DNA of 64,000 nt from positions 3,990,722 to 4,054,721 of the forward strand of contig OY282381.1 of the NCBI GenBank assembly GCA_958295915.1. The letters are read 5' to 3'. The stretch comes from an uncultured Caldilineaceae bacterium. Its GTDB lineage: Bacteria > Chloroflexota > Anaerolineae > Caldilineales > Caldilineaceae. Under the pieces are notes generated by a model. It was not told the DNA's origin, did not search any database, and saw only the letters and a list, made by a program, of their open reading frames with translations. Shown piece by piece: positions 16,357 through 25,953 of the stretch. Made by a program: the position numbers and the translations under genes. Within the stretch, counting starts at the first letter, position 1. Every line of letters begins with the position of its first letter.

Positions 16357-17424
16357 TCAGGAGCGTTGTTGGCGCAGACGGGCCAATTCAGCTTCTAATG
16401 CTTGCGCCCGTTCTTCTAATGCTTGCGCCCGTTCTTCGGCTGCTCGTCGGGCTGTCGCTTCCGTATCGGCTCGTTGCGCTTCTGTATCGGCTCGTTGCGC
16501 TTCCGCATCCGCCCTGGCGACAGCGGCCTGATATCCGGGCAGGACATACCCACTATACACCTCGTCCAGAGCCAACTCTTCTATATCCGGCCGCCGAAAC
16601 AGATCTCGCCGCCGAAACTGGAACCCAGGCAACACCGCGGAGCGGATCACACCCTCCGCATCAGGCTGAATCTCTTCGTAGCGCCCACCCGCGCCGAGGC
16701 GATAGAAGCGCATGTGCCGGCCGCTGGGATCGAGAATGAAGTATTCCTGCACCCCAGCCAGAGCATAGTCCCTCTTCTTCTCCTCCGTATCCCGACGCGC
16801 CTCCGCCAGTGTCGAATCGGACACCGACTCCACGCACATATCGCAGACCCCCTTAAACGCCCGATCATCCTCCTCCCAAGGCGTCCGGTTGTCAAACCGA
16901 ACCACGCCGATGTCCGGCTTGCGTACCGCCTCCCGCATCCCGGACAGCTCTGCCGGGTCCGGCATAGTCAGATTGAAGCCGGTCTCCAGATTGATCAGCC
17001 TGGCAATCGGTTGGGAGCTCCCGTCGCCGCGTCCGCGGGCTCCATGGACCCTTTGGCTTTGCGTATAGCGGCGCATGAGATCGAGAAACCAATTGTAGAG
17101 CTCGATTTGAGAGGGTGTGGGCAAGGGTTTGGCCTCCAGGATGCCGTTGTTCCATTCATAACTGACGTCGATGTCCGGGTAGGGGTGTTCATACCACTTG
17201 GCCCAGTACTCTGCCTTGGAGACATAGCGGCCATCGTCGGGCGCAAGAGGGTTGACCGCCGTGTCGGATGTCTCTTCCTCCCATCTGCCGGGTATACCTG
17301 TGCCATCCGCCGGGCGACCGTTGACCTGCTCTGCCTGTTCCCGAGGCGTGTCACGCAACGCCGCTTTGGACAGGGCAATCTCCGAGGGTTTCAGGATCGT
17401 TGCCCTGTTCAATTTGGATTCCAT
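16357..17424 (-). CDS. Uma2 family endonuclease-like protein with C-terminal coiled coil
   Basis: Uma2 (DUF820) PD-(D/E)XK nuclease-like protein of unknown biological role, 355 aa. Core motifs are PDIGVVRF (170-177), CVESVSDST (197-205) and KRDYALAGVQEYFILD (217-232), which hold the nuclease-like acidic and Lys residues. The last 60 residues are heptad-like repeats of RADTEAQ and ERAQALE, a predicted coiled coil encoded by near-perfect 21-bp and 18-bp DNA repeats. The start is fixed by AGGAGGGAGC 3-8 nt before the ATG. The longer frame to 17499 runs through a dispersed 41-nt repeat and is not used. Such genes are often multi-copy in cyanobacteria and Chloroflexi. Confidence 0.82.
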   Translation of the reverse strand: MESKLNRATILKPSEIALSKAALRDTPREQAEQVNGRPADGTGIPGRWEEETSDTAVNPLAPDDGRYVSKAEYWAKWYEHPYPDIDVSYEWNNGILEAKPLPTPSQIELYNWFLDLMRRYTQSQRVHGARGRGDGSSQPIARLINLETGFNLTMPDPAELSGMREAVRKPDIGVVRFDNRTPWEEDDRAFKGVCDMCVESVSDSTLAEARRDTEEKKRDYALAGVQEYFILDPSGRHMRFYRLGAGGRYEEIQPDAEGVIRSAVLPGFQFRRRDLFRRPDIEELALDEVYSGYVLPGYQAAVARADAEAQRADTEAQRADTEATARRAAEERAQALEERAQALEAELARLRQQRS

Positions 17425-17470
17425 GCTCCCTCCTCTCGCCCTGACATAGCGGTCGGCCGGCGCAAGGTCC

Positions 17471-17511
17471 GGGCTGAGCGCGCCGCAGGTTTTGCGCATC
17501 GTGCGAAGCCC
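17471..17511. repeat. 41-nt dispersed element (GGGCTGAGCGC family), copy 1
   Basis: It starts GGGCTGAGCGC and ends GCGCATCGTGCGAAGCCC. Further copies, all exactly 41 nt, are at 55098-55138 and 63078-63118. The outer ends pair (GGGCT with AGCCC) and the inner GCGC segments can also pair. This copy lies in the leader of the Uma2-like gene. Confidence 0.85.
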
Positions 17512-17600
17512 GAATAATGCCCAACCAGCATAAAGTCCGAGTAGATTTTCGGAGTATATTGATAAACTGAATATTTGTCAATACAATTTTTTATACAGGG

Positions 17601-17631
17601 TGCATCTCAAAATAGGGGTGCATTTCTGGCC
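17601..17631. repeat. Degenerate ~30-bp dispersed repeat (TGCATCYCAARATGGG family)
   Basis: This copy reads TGCATCTCAAAATAGGGGTG followed by CATTTCTGG. Relatives occur in intergenic DNA at about 25622, 27047-27077, 43671-43700, 52455-52485 and 56131-56160. They share the order TGCRTC-YCAARAT-GGR-TG-TTYCTGG. No coding potential was seen in any of them. Confidence 0.6.
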
Positions 17632-17742
17632 TGACCACCAACCACCGCCGTTAGCCAGCTACCCCGGATGCGGCTCATCGTTTATCATCCTGCTAATCCT
17701 TCCATCCTGATAATCCTGATTCAGACAATTTCACACAAGTTT

Positions 17743-20202
17743 TTATATCCCCAATCGAGTGCGACGCATGATCGCGCTCGTTGCCTGATCTGTTGACGCC
17801 CGGTGTGCCGGCAGGGGCAAAATCCGTTCGTGAATGGTGTCGATGATCCATTCCTTTTGGGGAAAAAAGGCTTCTTCCATCTCGGCAGGTGGCGTGATCC
17901 AATTTCTGGCGCCAACCACCGCCACCGGCGCATCCAGATAGTCAAAGGCCAGTTGACTGATATTTGAGGCGACCGTATGTAAGAAAGAGCCGCGTTCACA
18001 GGCATCGGAGGCCAACGCGACCCGCCCTGTTTTCTTCACCGACGTAATGATCTTGTCGTAATTGAGCGGATTGAGGAAACGAATATCGATCACCTCTGCC
18101 GAAAGCCTGTGCTTTTGCCAGAGTTCAGCGGCAGCATCCAACGCGCGATACAGTGTCGCCCCAATGGTCACAATCGTCAGGTCGCGTCCGCTACGTCGAA
18201 CAGCCGGCTCACCCATCTCGACCTCGTAGTAGCCAATGGGTACGCCCCCGTCCACCAAGGTTTCTGGTTCTGTATAAAGCCGTTGACTCTCGAAAAAAAC
18301 GACCGGATCGAGGCCGCGTAAAGCCAGATTGAGCATGCCTTTCGCATCATAGGCTGTCGCCGGAAACATCACTTTCAGGCCCGGAACATGCGCGACCATC
18401 GCGCTCCAATCCTGCGAGTGTTGAGCCCCATACTTAGACCCAACCGATACCCGCAACACCAGCGGCATCCGCAATATCCCCGCCGACATCGACTGCCACT
18501 TGGCCATCTGGTTAAAGATCTCGTCTCCAGCGCGCCCCATAAAGTCGCAGTACATCAACTCGGCCACCACGCGTCCGCCGCTCAGGGCATAGCCCACCGC
18601 CACACCGACGATCGCGCCCTCTGAAATGGGCGAGTTGAACAGACGATGATACGGCAAACACTCAGTCAGACCTCGATAGACGCCAAACGCGCCGCCCCAG
18701 TCACGATTTTCTTCACCGTAGGCGATCATGGTTGGGTCTTCGTAGAAGCGGTGCATCATGGCTTCGTACAGCGCCTCGGCATAGGTCACAGCGCGAAGTT
18801 TGGGACGGGGATTGCCCTGTTCGTCCAGGCCAAAGCGATGTTTGGCTTGCGTTTGTTTCAGACGACTCTCCTCCTTGGCAATGAGTAGCTCCGGCTCCCC
18901 CTTGGCCATGCGATCTTTGTACCGATCAGAGAACATCATCCCACCGATGGACTCCGCTTGGGCGTTGATACGCGGCGATATCTCTGTCGAGGCGGCAGCA
19001 GCCAGCGCTTTGATAAGCCGTTCAGTGCTGTGAGCTTGGAAGCCGTCCAGCAACGCCTGGTCAGCGTGCCCGTTCTCTTTGAGATACTCGCCGTAGTTGA
19101 GTAAGCCATCCTGCTGACGCCACAGATCAATCTCTGACTTCTCGCGATAGGCCGACGCATCCGAAGGAGAATGGCCCGAAAAACGGTACGTTACCGTATC
19201 CAGGAGAACAGGGCCGTGCCCCGCTTCCAGAATCGTGCGCTTGCGCTCAATGGCATCGGCTACGGCCAGCGGATTGTAGCCATCGATCCGTTCGGCGTGC
19301 ATGGCCTCCGGATTGACCCCCATACCCACCCGCGCCAGCATGCCCAAGCCCATTGTTTCACCTTGCGGTTGGCCTCCCATGCCGTAGAAGTTATTCATAA
19401 AGTTGAAGAGAATGGGCGGACTCCCGCCGAGTTCAGCGTCCCACAATGTGCGGTACTGATCCATGGAGGCAAACATCATCGCCTCCCAAACCGGGCCGCA
19501 GCCCATCGAAGCATCGCCAATATTGGCAATTACCAGACCGGATCTGCGGTTGACGCGCTTAAACAATGCTGCCCCCACGGCAATATCCGCCGACCCACCG
19601 ACAATCGCATTGTTCGGCATCACGCCAAAGGGAGCGAAAAAGGCATGCATCGAGCCTCCCATACCTTTGTTGAAGCCATGTTCCCGGCCAAAGATTTCGG
19701 CCAGAGTGCCGTACAGGATAAAGTCGATAGCTAAATCCTGTACGTTGCCATCGCTGAACGTTTCCACAACCCGTAGCGGCGCGCCGCCCAGATAGCCTTC
19801 CATCACCTCAATCAACTCCTTTTCACCCATCTTCGCAATGGCTGAAAAGCTCTTCGCCAGGATCTCACCATGGCTGCGGTGTGAACCAAAAATAAAGTCG
19901 TCCGGCCTCAGATGAAAGCTTTGCCCCACCGCTGCCGCTTCCTGCCCAATCGAAAGGTGGGCCGGTCCGCCATGGTCGTAAGCGATGCCGTGATAGATGC
20001 CTTCCCTTTTGATGCGATCGAGCATAGTTTCAAACTCTCGGATGGCTACCATGTCCCGATACATGCGGAGTAAGTTTTCGCGGCCGTACTTTTGGGCCTC
20101 TTGTTTGGGCGTCGATTGATAGGCATTGACTGGGATTTCCAAGCCCACAATGACCGATTTTTGGCGCGCTTCTATGGGATCGATGGAAATGAGTTTGGTC
20201 AT
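17743..20202 (-). CDS. Fused 2-oxoacid dehydrogenase E1 alpha-beta
   Basis: Thiamine-diphosphate-dependent E1 of a branched-chain, pyruvate or acetoin-type dehydrogenase complex, with alpha and beta chains joined in 819 aa. The alpha half (about 40-395) has the cofactor motif from IGDASMGCG (G229, D230) to FNFMNNFYG (N270, N271). There is an insertion around 120-175. The beta half (about 465-819) begins [20 protein letters not shown] and contains [24 protein letters not shown] and the C-terminal transketolase-fold domain. It lies 150 bp downstream of the E2 gene and is probably co-transcribed. No E3 is in the window. The oxoacid substrate cannot be fixed; separate E1 chains are more usual. 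Confidence 0.9.
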   Translation of the reverse strand: MTKLISIDPIEARQKSVIVGLEIPVNAYQSTPKQEAQKYGRENLLRMYRDMVAIREFETMLDRIKREGIYHGIAYDHGGPAHLSIGQEAAAVGQSFHLRPDDFIFGSHRSHGEILAKSFSAIAKMGEKELIEVMEGYLGGAPLRVVETFSDGNVQDLAIDFILYGTLAEIFGREHGFNKGMGGSMHAFFAPFGVMPNNAIVGGSADIAVGAALFKRVNRRSGLVIANIGDASMGCGPVWEAMMFASMDQYRTLWDAELGGSPPILFNFMNNFYGMGGQPQGETMGLGMLARVGMGVNPEAMHAERIDGYNPLAVADAIERKRTILEAGHGPVLLDTVTYRFSGHSPSDASAYREKSEIDLWRQQDGLLNYGEYLKENGHADQALLDGFQAHSTERLIKALAAAASTEISPRINAQAESIGGMMFSDRYKDRMAKGEPELLIAKEESRLKQTQAKHRFGLDEQGNPRPKLRAVTYAEALYEAMMHRFYEDPTMIAYGEENRDWGGAFGVYRGLTECLPYHRLFNSPISEGAIVGVAVGYALSGGRVVAELMYCDFMGRAGDEIFNQMAKWQSMSAGILRMPLVLRVSVGSKYGAQHSQDWSAMVAHVPGLKVMFPATAYDAKGMLNLALRGLDPVVFFESQRLYTEPETLVDGGVPIGYYEVEMGEPAVRRSGRDLTIVTIGATLYRALDAAAELWQKHRLSAEVIDIRFLNPLNYDKIITSVKKTGRVALASDACERGSFLHTVASNISQLAFDYLDAPVAVVGARNWITPPAEMEEAFFPQKEWIIDTIHERILPLPAHRASTDQATSAIMRRTRLGI

Positions 20203-20353
20203 AGCCGCTCTCTCACCCGCTTTGCTGGGCGCCTCTCAGATTTAGAGCCTCCGCTTACGCGCGCTACCGCTGATGATCGCGTCTCCATAATCACTTTCGC
20301 CTAGTCCATTGAACCGCGTTTTTCACCTCTGTGACCCACAGCGTCAGCGCCTT

Positions 20354-21694
20354 TCATACTGCCAATAGTAAGTCCACCTCTGCCAGACCGCCCGCCAGCG
20401 CCTGCAAGAATCTGGCGGCCGGGGCCCCGTCAACTACCTGATGGTTGATCGTCAACGACAGGCCAATGCGCTTCATAAACTGCACTTCGCCATCGACCTC
20501 GACAGGCTTCAAATCGATGCTGCCAACGCCTAGAATAGCCACCTGGGGCGGATTCAGAATGGGAGTAAAGCTCTCGATACCCCAATTGCCCAGGTTGGTG
20601 ACGGTAAACGTTCCATTATCCATGTCGGCGGGCGTAATGACGCCCTCCTGGCAAGCGGTTGCTAAGCGCCTCGATGCCTGCGCGATCCGCCTCAGGCTCA
20701 GCCTATGGGCGTCATGGATCACCGGCGCCATCAGCCCGCGTGGAGTATCGACCGCGAATCCCAAATGAATATGACGATATCGATAGAGAACATCATCTTT
20801 GAAAAGAGCGTTCAATTCCCTATGATGCTCTAACACCCTCGATACGGTGAAGAGGATAATATCATTGATGGTGACCTGCTGTAACCCGAACGCCTCGGAG
20901 CTCGCCTTCAATCGCTGCCGATACGCCAACAACGTCTGCGCATCGGCAGAGCTGTGGAGAGTGAGTTGCGCCGTAGTGTGCAACGACTCCAGCATGCGCC
21001 TGGCCATGACTTTGCGAACGCCCTTGACGGGAATGATTTCAAATTCACCGGCCTTTTGCGGAGAGGATGCGGCCGATTCCGATGCGCTGTGGGTAAGATC
21101 GGCCGCCAGAATCCTACCTCGGCTGCCAGAGCCTTGGGCTGGCGCCTCATAACCACCCTGAGCAACCATCCTTTTTGCCACTGGCGTCATCAACGGCTGT
21201 TGCCCCATAGCCGCTAAGACATCGCGTTCAATGATTCGTCCATGCGGTCCACTGCCTTCCAGCCCCGCTATCGCCACGTTTTGCCGGCCGGCCAGATTTT
21301 TGGCCCGTGGCGAGATGCCAATATCTGTATGATGCGCGCCTGGTTGCCCCAACCGCAAATCCTGGGATTCCTGACCTGGACGCGCAGTTGGCGTCGCCGG
21401 CTCTGCGGAGGCGCCTCGCGCCGCTACAGCGGGCCGCAGCGCTTCAAAGCTGTCGCCGGGCCGGCCAATGGCGGCGATATTGGTGAAGACCGCAATCTCC
21501 TCGCCCTCCTCAAAGAATAGAGCCAGGAGCGAACCGGAAGCGGTGCTTTCAACCTCCACCAGCGCTTTATCGGTTTCAATATCGCACAAGGCTTCACCCG
21601 CTACAACCTGATCCCCAACCTGCTTCTTCCAACTGACAAGAATGCAACTTTCTACAGTATTCCCTGGTTTGGGCAGTACAACCGCAGTTGCCAT
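20354..21694 (-). CDS. 2-oxoacid dehydrogenase E2 acyltransferase
   Basis: Dihydrolipoamide acyltransferase core of the complex, 446 aa. One lipoyl domain (1-80) has the modified Lys43 in ETDKALVE. A linker leads to a peripheral-subunit-binding domain at about 126-164 (ISPRAKNLAG to GRIIERDVLA). A second, shortened PSBD-like stretch follows at 169-200 (MTPVAKRMVA to SRGRILAADL). The catalytic domain (about 217-446) ends with NHQVVDGAP, giving His418 and Asp422. GAGGGG precedes the ATG. The leader carries four 15-bp repeats. The partner E1 is downstream. Confidence 0.92.
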   Translation of the reverse strand: MATAVVLPKPGNTVESCILVSWKKQVGDQVVAGEALCDIETDKALVEVESTASGSLLALFFEEGEEIAVFTNIAAIGRPGDSFEALRPAVAARGASAEPATPTARPGQESQDLRLGQPGAHHTDIGISPRAKNLAGRQNVAIAGLEGSGPHGRIIERDVLAAMGQQPLMTPVAKRMVAQGGYEAPAQGSGSRGRILAADLTHSASESAASSPQKAGEFEIIPVKGVRKVMARRMLESLHTTAQLTLHSSADAQTLLAYRQRLKASSEAFGLQQVTINDIILFTVSRVLEHHRELNALFKDDVLYRYRHIHLGFAVDTPRGLMAPVIHDAHRLSLRRIAQASRRLATACQEGVITPADMDNGTFTVTNLGNWGIESFTPILNPPQVAILGVGSIDLKPVEVDGEVQFMKRIGLSLTINHQVVDGAPAARFLQALAGGLAEVDLLLAV

Positions 21695-21710
21695 GAATCT
21701 GACCCCTCAA

Positions 21711-21770
21711 TTGTGTTCTAATCCATTGTGTTCTAATCCATTGTGTCCTAATCCATTGTGTCCTAATCCA
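21711..21770. repeat. Four tandem 15-bp repeats in the E2 leader
   Basis: Unit TTGTGTTCTAATCCA twice, then TTGTGTCCTAATCCA twice, exactly in register. On the minus strand the units create ATGGATTAG (Met-Asp-stop) three times and GTGGATTAG once, ending 17 bp before the E2 start codon. They could be minimal upstream ORFs or just a minisatellite. Confidence 0.85.
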
Positions 21771-21841
21771 CAGTCCGCAACGCCAATTTTTCGGCCTCCG
21801 TGCCGATGCCTTCCAAGAACGCCATATATCCGCCGTGCAGT

Positions 21842-21861
21842 CGCTCGGCGATCGCCGAGCG
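21842..21861 (-). terminator. 20-bp perfect palindrome after restriction-modification gene
   Basis: CGCTCGGCGATCGCCGAGCG, followed by GCCGAGCGC, forms a very stable GC-rich stem 27 bp past the stop of the 1095-residue gene. No T-run follows, so it may be a Rho-independent-like block or only an mRNA 3' stem. Confidence 0.45.
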
Positions 21862-21888
21862 CCGAGCGCTTGCATGTGTCAGCTGCCA

Positions 21889-24800
21889 TCATTCCAGCCA
21901 AACAGCCCCCTCTTGATGGCGCGCCCGCGGCGGCTTACGCTTTTCGTCTGGAACGGGCGGCAGCTCGTCGGTCTGGAAGCAGCCGCTCTCAATGACGGCC
22001 TTGAGCAGGCTCTCCTGTTCGGGGTAGATTGCCACCGTCGCCTCCAGCGCCCAGAGCAACTCGAGCAGTTCGGTCGTGAACTGGCTGGTCCAGCGTACGG
22101 GGCGGATGTGGTCCAACGGCGACGACTTTCTGCCCGCTCCCTTCTTCATACGATATTTGAGCCACGACTGCACGACCTTCAGGCCCGAAACTTCGAATGC
22201 ATACACCTCAGGCGCGACCGGCGCGAACTCACCTTTGCCAACGTGGAGCGTGCGAGTCCCGTCATTGTAAGCGAACTTTTCGGGATAATCGTCGGCGTCG
22301 CCGGGGACGGCTACGCTGCATTTCGCCGCGCCGCGCGGGATCTGACCCAGCGGCTTGCCCTTGGGCGCAAACCGCGCGCCATAGGTGTGCAGCCAGAGCA
22401 GCCGCGCGCCGGCAGCGCGCGCCTGCTCGAACAGCGCGGCATCCTTCGTGATGGGCACGCGCAGCGCGCGCGTCTCCAGTTCCTTCGTGAAACGTGTAGT
22501 GAACGCCGGTTGCGCTAACACGCCGTAGACGTATGCCAGAAAATCTTCGGGCGTGACTGCGCGCTTGTAGGCAGCGCCAAGGATTTCGAGCAGGCCGGGC
22601 AGGATGTTCGCCTGCGACGCGTTGGCGCTGCGATAGAGGGGGAGAACTGCTTTCGCGCCATAGGAGCCTCGGAAATGGTCAAGATCGGGGATCAGCGCTG
22701 AGGAAGTCAGGGCGGGACCGAATCCCAAGGCTTGAGAGAACAAGCTAATCAAATACACCTGCCTTCCGCTGTGGGCGCGCCATAAGACAGGACATAGACG
22801 GTCTCCCAGTCGCGTGTCTGCGATTATCCAATGGCGATCGAATGAACGATAGGCATAGCGTTCGATGCACGGAGTTGGCGCGTTTCCGGGCAACTGCGCG
22901 AGAGGAGTGTCCGCTTTGCCGACCTCGAAAAGCGCTAGATATTTTGAACCGATTTTTCGATCGCGCGTTTCTCGAAAGGCTTCTGACCGGTTATCAGCAT
23001 TCAGCAGGCCGCGCCAACGACGTTCCAGTATTTCCGGGTCCGGCGCAATCGGCCAGGTTCGTGATAACTTAACGCCCGAATGCTGCCACGGCATGAGATC
23101 TGTCAGGAGCGGCCAATCGAAGTATGCGCCCTTGCCCGCCGGACGGAAGGAGGCCTGCCAGTCATGCGGGCACTCCTGCCATGCCACGTTCGCAAAGCTG
23201 TCGATGGCATCGAGCGCGGCAAGTTTTTCCGCGCGCGTCCCTTCGATGCGGGCGTAGTGGACGCGCGCGGGCTTGTCTTTGTTCGCCTTCTGCGCGCGGA
23301 AAGCCACGGCAATGGCCACGGGCGTCTGAATCGCAAATACGTTGTCGCTCTTGCGCGTGCCGCGTCCCTCGCCGCCGAGATCGAGAACCCAGATCTCGTC
23401 GCACTGCCGCCGCATCTGCTCGCGCATCCCGCCGAAGGCGTCGCCATCCAGGTAGCTCGATGCGCTGATGAAACTGACCACGCCCGGCCCGTAGGCGGTT
23501 TCATGTTCAAAGACCTTCCACAGCGCCCAGCGCCAGAAATAGACATAGAAATTGTAGAGGTTCTTGACATGGACGCCATGACCTGCGCGTACGGCTGGAT
23601 CGAGAAAATCGCGCAAGATCGCGCGCTGCCCTTCATCGCCCCAGCGCACCCAGCCGCCACTGCGCGCCTTGTTATCGCCGCTGGCGGCCTCATGCCGGCC
23701 GTAGGGCGGATTGCCCAGGCAGACGATGACCGGGACAGCGCTTTTGACCGCAAGCGCCTTGGCGTGTTGCTCGGCGATGGGTTTGAGAAAAAACGGCAGT
23801 TGCGGCGGTTCGACGTAGGGGCTTTCAAGCGTGTCGCTCAAGTACACGCGCGTGCCCTCTGCGGGCAGGCGCGCGCCGCGGTCGCGCAGCGCGCGGCTGA
23901 CGCGCAGTTCGCTTACCGCGTACGGACCGACCATCAGTTCAAAGCCGTACAGGTTTTCAGCCAGCGTGGTGGCCTGACCCGCAACCGCGCCCGCGCCCCG
24001 CTCCGCTTCGACGCGGCCAAGAGCGTGTTCGATAACGCCGAGTAGATACGTCCCGGCGCCGGCCGCCGGGTCCAGCGTGACCACGCCGGGGTCGGCGAAA
24101 CCCAGCGACTTTCCCAGACGCTGGACGAGCAGGTCATCGACCAGGCGCACCTGGGCGCGAACCACCTCAACCGGCGTGTAGTAAGCGCCGGCATCCTGGC
24201 GCAGCCTGGAATCGTAGACCGCTAGGAAGTCTTCGTAGAAATAGAGCCAGGGGTCATCGGGCGCAGTAAGCGTGGCGGGCGGCACGACCGCGACCACGCG
24301 CAGAAGCAGATCGAGGGAAGCGGCGATGTCGGCGCGTGCGTTGGGATCGGTCAGAACTTGCAGCGCCCGTGACAGCAGGGTGCGCTGTACGGCGAGCGCG
24401 GCCTCGGCGCTTTTGAGTGTGAGCGGATCAGCCCCTTCGCTGCGCCCCAGCAGCAGCGCGAACACGACAGTCTGGGCGTACGCGTCGGCGAAGCGCTCGT
24501 CCGAAGCGTCCGGGAAGAGCAGTTGCCGCCAGTTCTGCGCCAGGCGCACGAGAGGCGACTCCGGTTGCCTGAGCGCGTCAGTCACATCATCGCGCAACAT
24601 ACGGCACAGCGGGGCCAGCAGCGCGGCAAAGCCCTTGAGGTCGATGCGGCCCGCGCGGCCCGTGGGAATGAAGGGCTGCCACGATAGAAAATCGCGCAAC
24701 AGACGTTCGACGGCCTGGGCGTCCTGGCGCGCGGCCGCGTGCCTGCCGTCAGCGGCGACATCGCCTGCGAGACGCACGACCTTGGCCGCCAGTTTGCCGT

Positions 24801-25176
24801 CGCGATAGAGCGCCCATTCATTGCCGTCGGTGTAGAGAAGATTGGGGATAGCCGAGAAGCGCCTGAACTGGTCGCGGTTGTGGCCTCGGAAGCGGGTGGC
24901 GGTCGCGCCGACGCCGGGGGCCTTGAGTTCCATATAGCCGGCAAGCAACCGATTGAGATGAACGGCGTAATCCGGGCGACCGAGACGGTCCGCTAGGGCT
25001 GTTTCGCCCGTGCAGACGATGTCCCAGCCCAGCGCGCGGGCGACAGCGGCCATGAAGTTCTCGAAGGGAGCGCGCAGTTGTTCCTCCGGCTCGCCGAGGG
25101 TGATCTGCGTCATTTTGTCTGTCACCGCGGCGGCGAACTCTTGCAGGGCCGCATGAATTGGGGAGGTCTTGTTCAT
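21889..25176 (-). CDS. Single-chain restriction-modification enzyme (type ISP/IIG-like)
   Basis: Predicted DNA endonuclease and N6-adenine methyltransferase in one chain, 1095 aa. The N-terminal 1-180 region has a PD-(D/E)XK site: Pro68-Asp69 and Glu83-Leu-Lys85 in GYMELKAPG. A helical linker follows. The methylase domain has a YYTPVEVVRAQV lead-in, motif I DPAAGAGTYLLG (about 366) and motif IV NPPYGR (about 488). The C-terminal third (about 690-1095) resembles the specificity domain of type ISP enzymes such as LlaBIII. Classical ISP proteins are about 1,500 aa and carry a helicase between nuclease and methylase; none is seen here. So it should cut without translocation, like type IIG/IIL. 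Starts ATG; no separate specificity or restriction gene is adjacent. Confidence 0.85.
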   Translation of the reverse strand: MNKTSPIHAALQEFAAAVTDKMTQITLGEPEEQLRAPFENFMAAVARALGWDIVCTGETALADRLGRPDYAVHLNRLLAGYMELKAPGVGATATRFRGHNRDQFRRFSAIPNLLYTDGNEWALYRDGKLAAKVVRLAGDVAADGRHAAARQDAQAVERLLRDFLSWQPFIPTGRAGRIDLKGFAALLAPLCRMLRDDVTDALRQPESPLVRLAQNWRQLLFPDASDERFADAYAQTVVFALLLGRSEGADPLTLKSAEAALAVQRTLLSRALQVLTDPNARADIAASLDLLLRVVAVVPPATLTAPDDPWLYFYEDFLAVYDSRLRQDAGAYYTPVEVVRAQVRLVDDLLVQRLGKSLGFADPGVVTLDPAAGAGTYLLGVIEHALGRVEAERGAGAVAGQATTLAENLYGFELMVGPYAVSELRVSRALRDRGARLPAEGTRVYLSDTLESPYVEPPQLPFFLKPIAEQHAKALAVKSAVPVIVCLGNPPYGRHEAASGDNKARSGGWVRWGDEGQRAILRDFLDPAVRAGHGVHVKNLYNFYVYFWRWALWKVFEHETAYGPGVVSFISASSYLDGDAFGGMREQMRRQCDEIWVLDLGGEGRGTRKSDNVFAIQTPVAIAVAFRAQKANKDKPARVHYARIEGTRAEKLAALDAIDSFANVAWQECPHDWQASFRPAGKGAYFDWPLLTDLMPWQHSGVKLSRTWPIAPDPEILERRWRGLLNADNRSEAFRETRDRKIGSKYLALFEVGKADTPLAQLPGNAPTPCIERYAYRSFDRHWIIADTRLGDRLCPVLWRAHSGRQVYLISLFSQALGFGPALTSSALIPDLDHFRGSYGAKAVLPLYRSANASQANILPGLLEILGAAYKRAVTPEDFLAYVYGVLAQPAFTTRFTKELETRALRVPITKDAALFEQARAAGARLLWLHTYGARFAPKGKPLGQIPRGAAKCSVAVPGDADDYPEKFAYNDGTRTLHVGKGEFAPVAPEVYAFEVSGLKVVQSWLKYRMKKGAGRKSSPLDHIRPVRWTSQFTTELLELLWALEATVAIYPEQESLLKAVIESGCFQTDELPPVPDEKRKPPRARHQEGAVWLE

Positions 25177-25647
25177 TGCGAAATAGAATGAATCTGCCTC
25201 ACTATCTGATTGCGCCCGCAGTCAGAGCAGAAAAAATGACTACAGATGACTAGCCGCGCCAGCAAGCCTCCCGCACAGCCCCATGACACAGACTCGAACG
25301 GACAGCTGGTTGGTTCCAAACTGGACAACATATACGGTTGTAGAATAGCGTAAACAAGATAGGATGCGCCCTGACGGTGGGCATTCCCAGAGCAAAACAA
25401 TGATTGCGAAGGTTGGGAAACATGACGCCCCCATTCCTACCGATGTCACAAGCCCTTCATAGGAGCGTGCTGCCAGGCGACAACCGCTTTCCTGTCAGGC
25501 AGTTGGCGCGAAAACCAAACTTTCTCAGGCAAGCTGACCATGTTCACGCCAAGTTCCACGTTGCTTTCTCGATAATCTATCACACCACACTGACCTGGTC
25601 AAACGCGACATGTCTGGGGGGGTGCGTCCCAAGACTGGAATTCATTC
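25177..25647. other. Gene-free stretch with repeat remnants
   Basis: No convincing gene, tRNA or terminator is visible. The region contains one member of the TGCRTCCCAAGA repeat family near 25622. Short open frames on both strands have no recognisable protein features. It separates the restriction-modification gene from a truncated permease, consistent with a past deletion or insertion boundary. Confidence 0.5.
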
Positions 25648-25860
25648 ATGTCCCCCCTGGTCTTTATCAATACAACGGAAAAACTGCCGGTAGCCGTCGG
25701 CATTCAGATGGTGCTGGCCGGTTCTCAGGCTGGCCCCGGCAATACCGGAGCCATGATGGCCGCCTCGACCTTGATTACTATCCCAGTCATTCTGCTGTTT
25801 GCCTTCTCCCAGAAATACTTTATGCAAGGGATTGTCCTCACGGGCCTGAGTGGTCGCTAA
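25648..25860 (+). pseudogene. C-terminal fragment of a MalG-type sugar permease
   Basis: The 70-codon frame contains PLVFINTTEKLPVAVGIQMV, then a membrane segment ASTLITIPVILLFAFSQKYF and the tail MQGIVLTGLSG. These match the last two segments of MalG-like permeases. The EAA loop and the first five helices are missing, and upstream DNA does not encode them in any frame. It is therefore a 3' remnant of a deleted transporter operon, just upstream of the alpha/beta hydrolase gene that may have belonged to it. Confidence 0.75.
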
Positions 25861-25953
25861 GAACGGAAACCGGGCATGTAACCGCTGGAGGATGTCCGCC
25901 CAATCGCCCTATCAGCGGATCAAATCCATCTTCCATAAGCAAAGGAGAGACCC

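Noticed and set aside
17425..17499. Longer N-terminus for the Uma2-like protein
   Set aside because: It would be encoded by the 41-nt dispersed repeat, and the downstream ATG has a much better ribosome site.
21772..21889. Small minus-strand frame ending MAFLEGIGTEAEKLALRTVD before the E2 leader repeats
   Set aside because: The composition is protein-like, but there is no ribosome site, the frame passes through a 20-bp palindrome and no family is recognised. It may be a gene remnant.
25240..25340. tRNA-like segment with a GTTCGAGTC on the minus strand
   Set aside because: The T-stem does not pair, and no acceptor stem or anticodon arm can be drawn around it.
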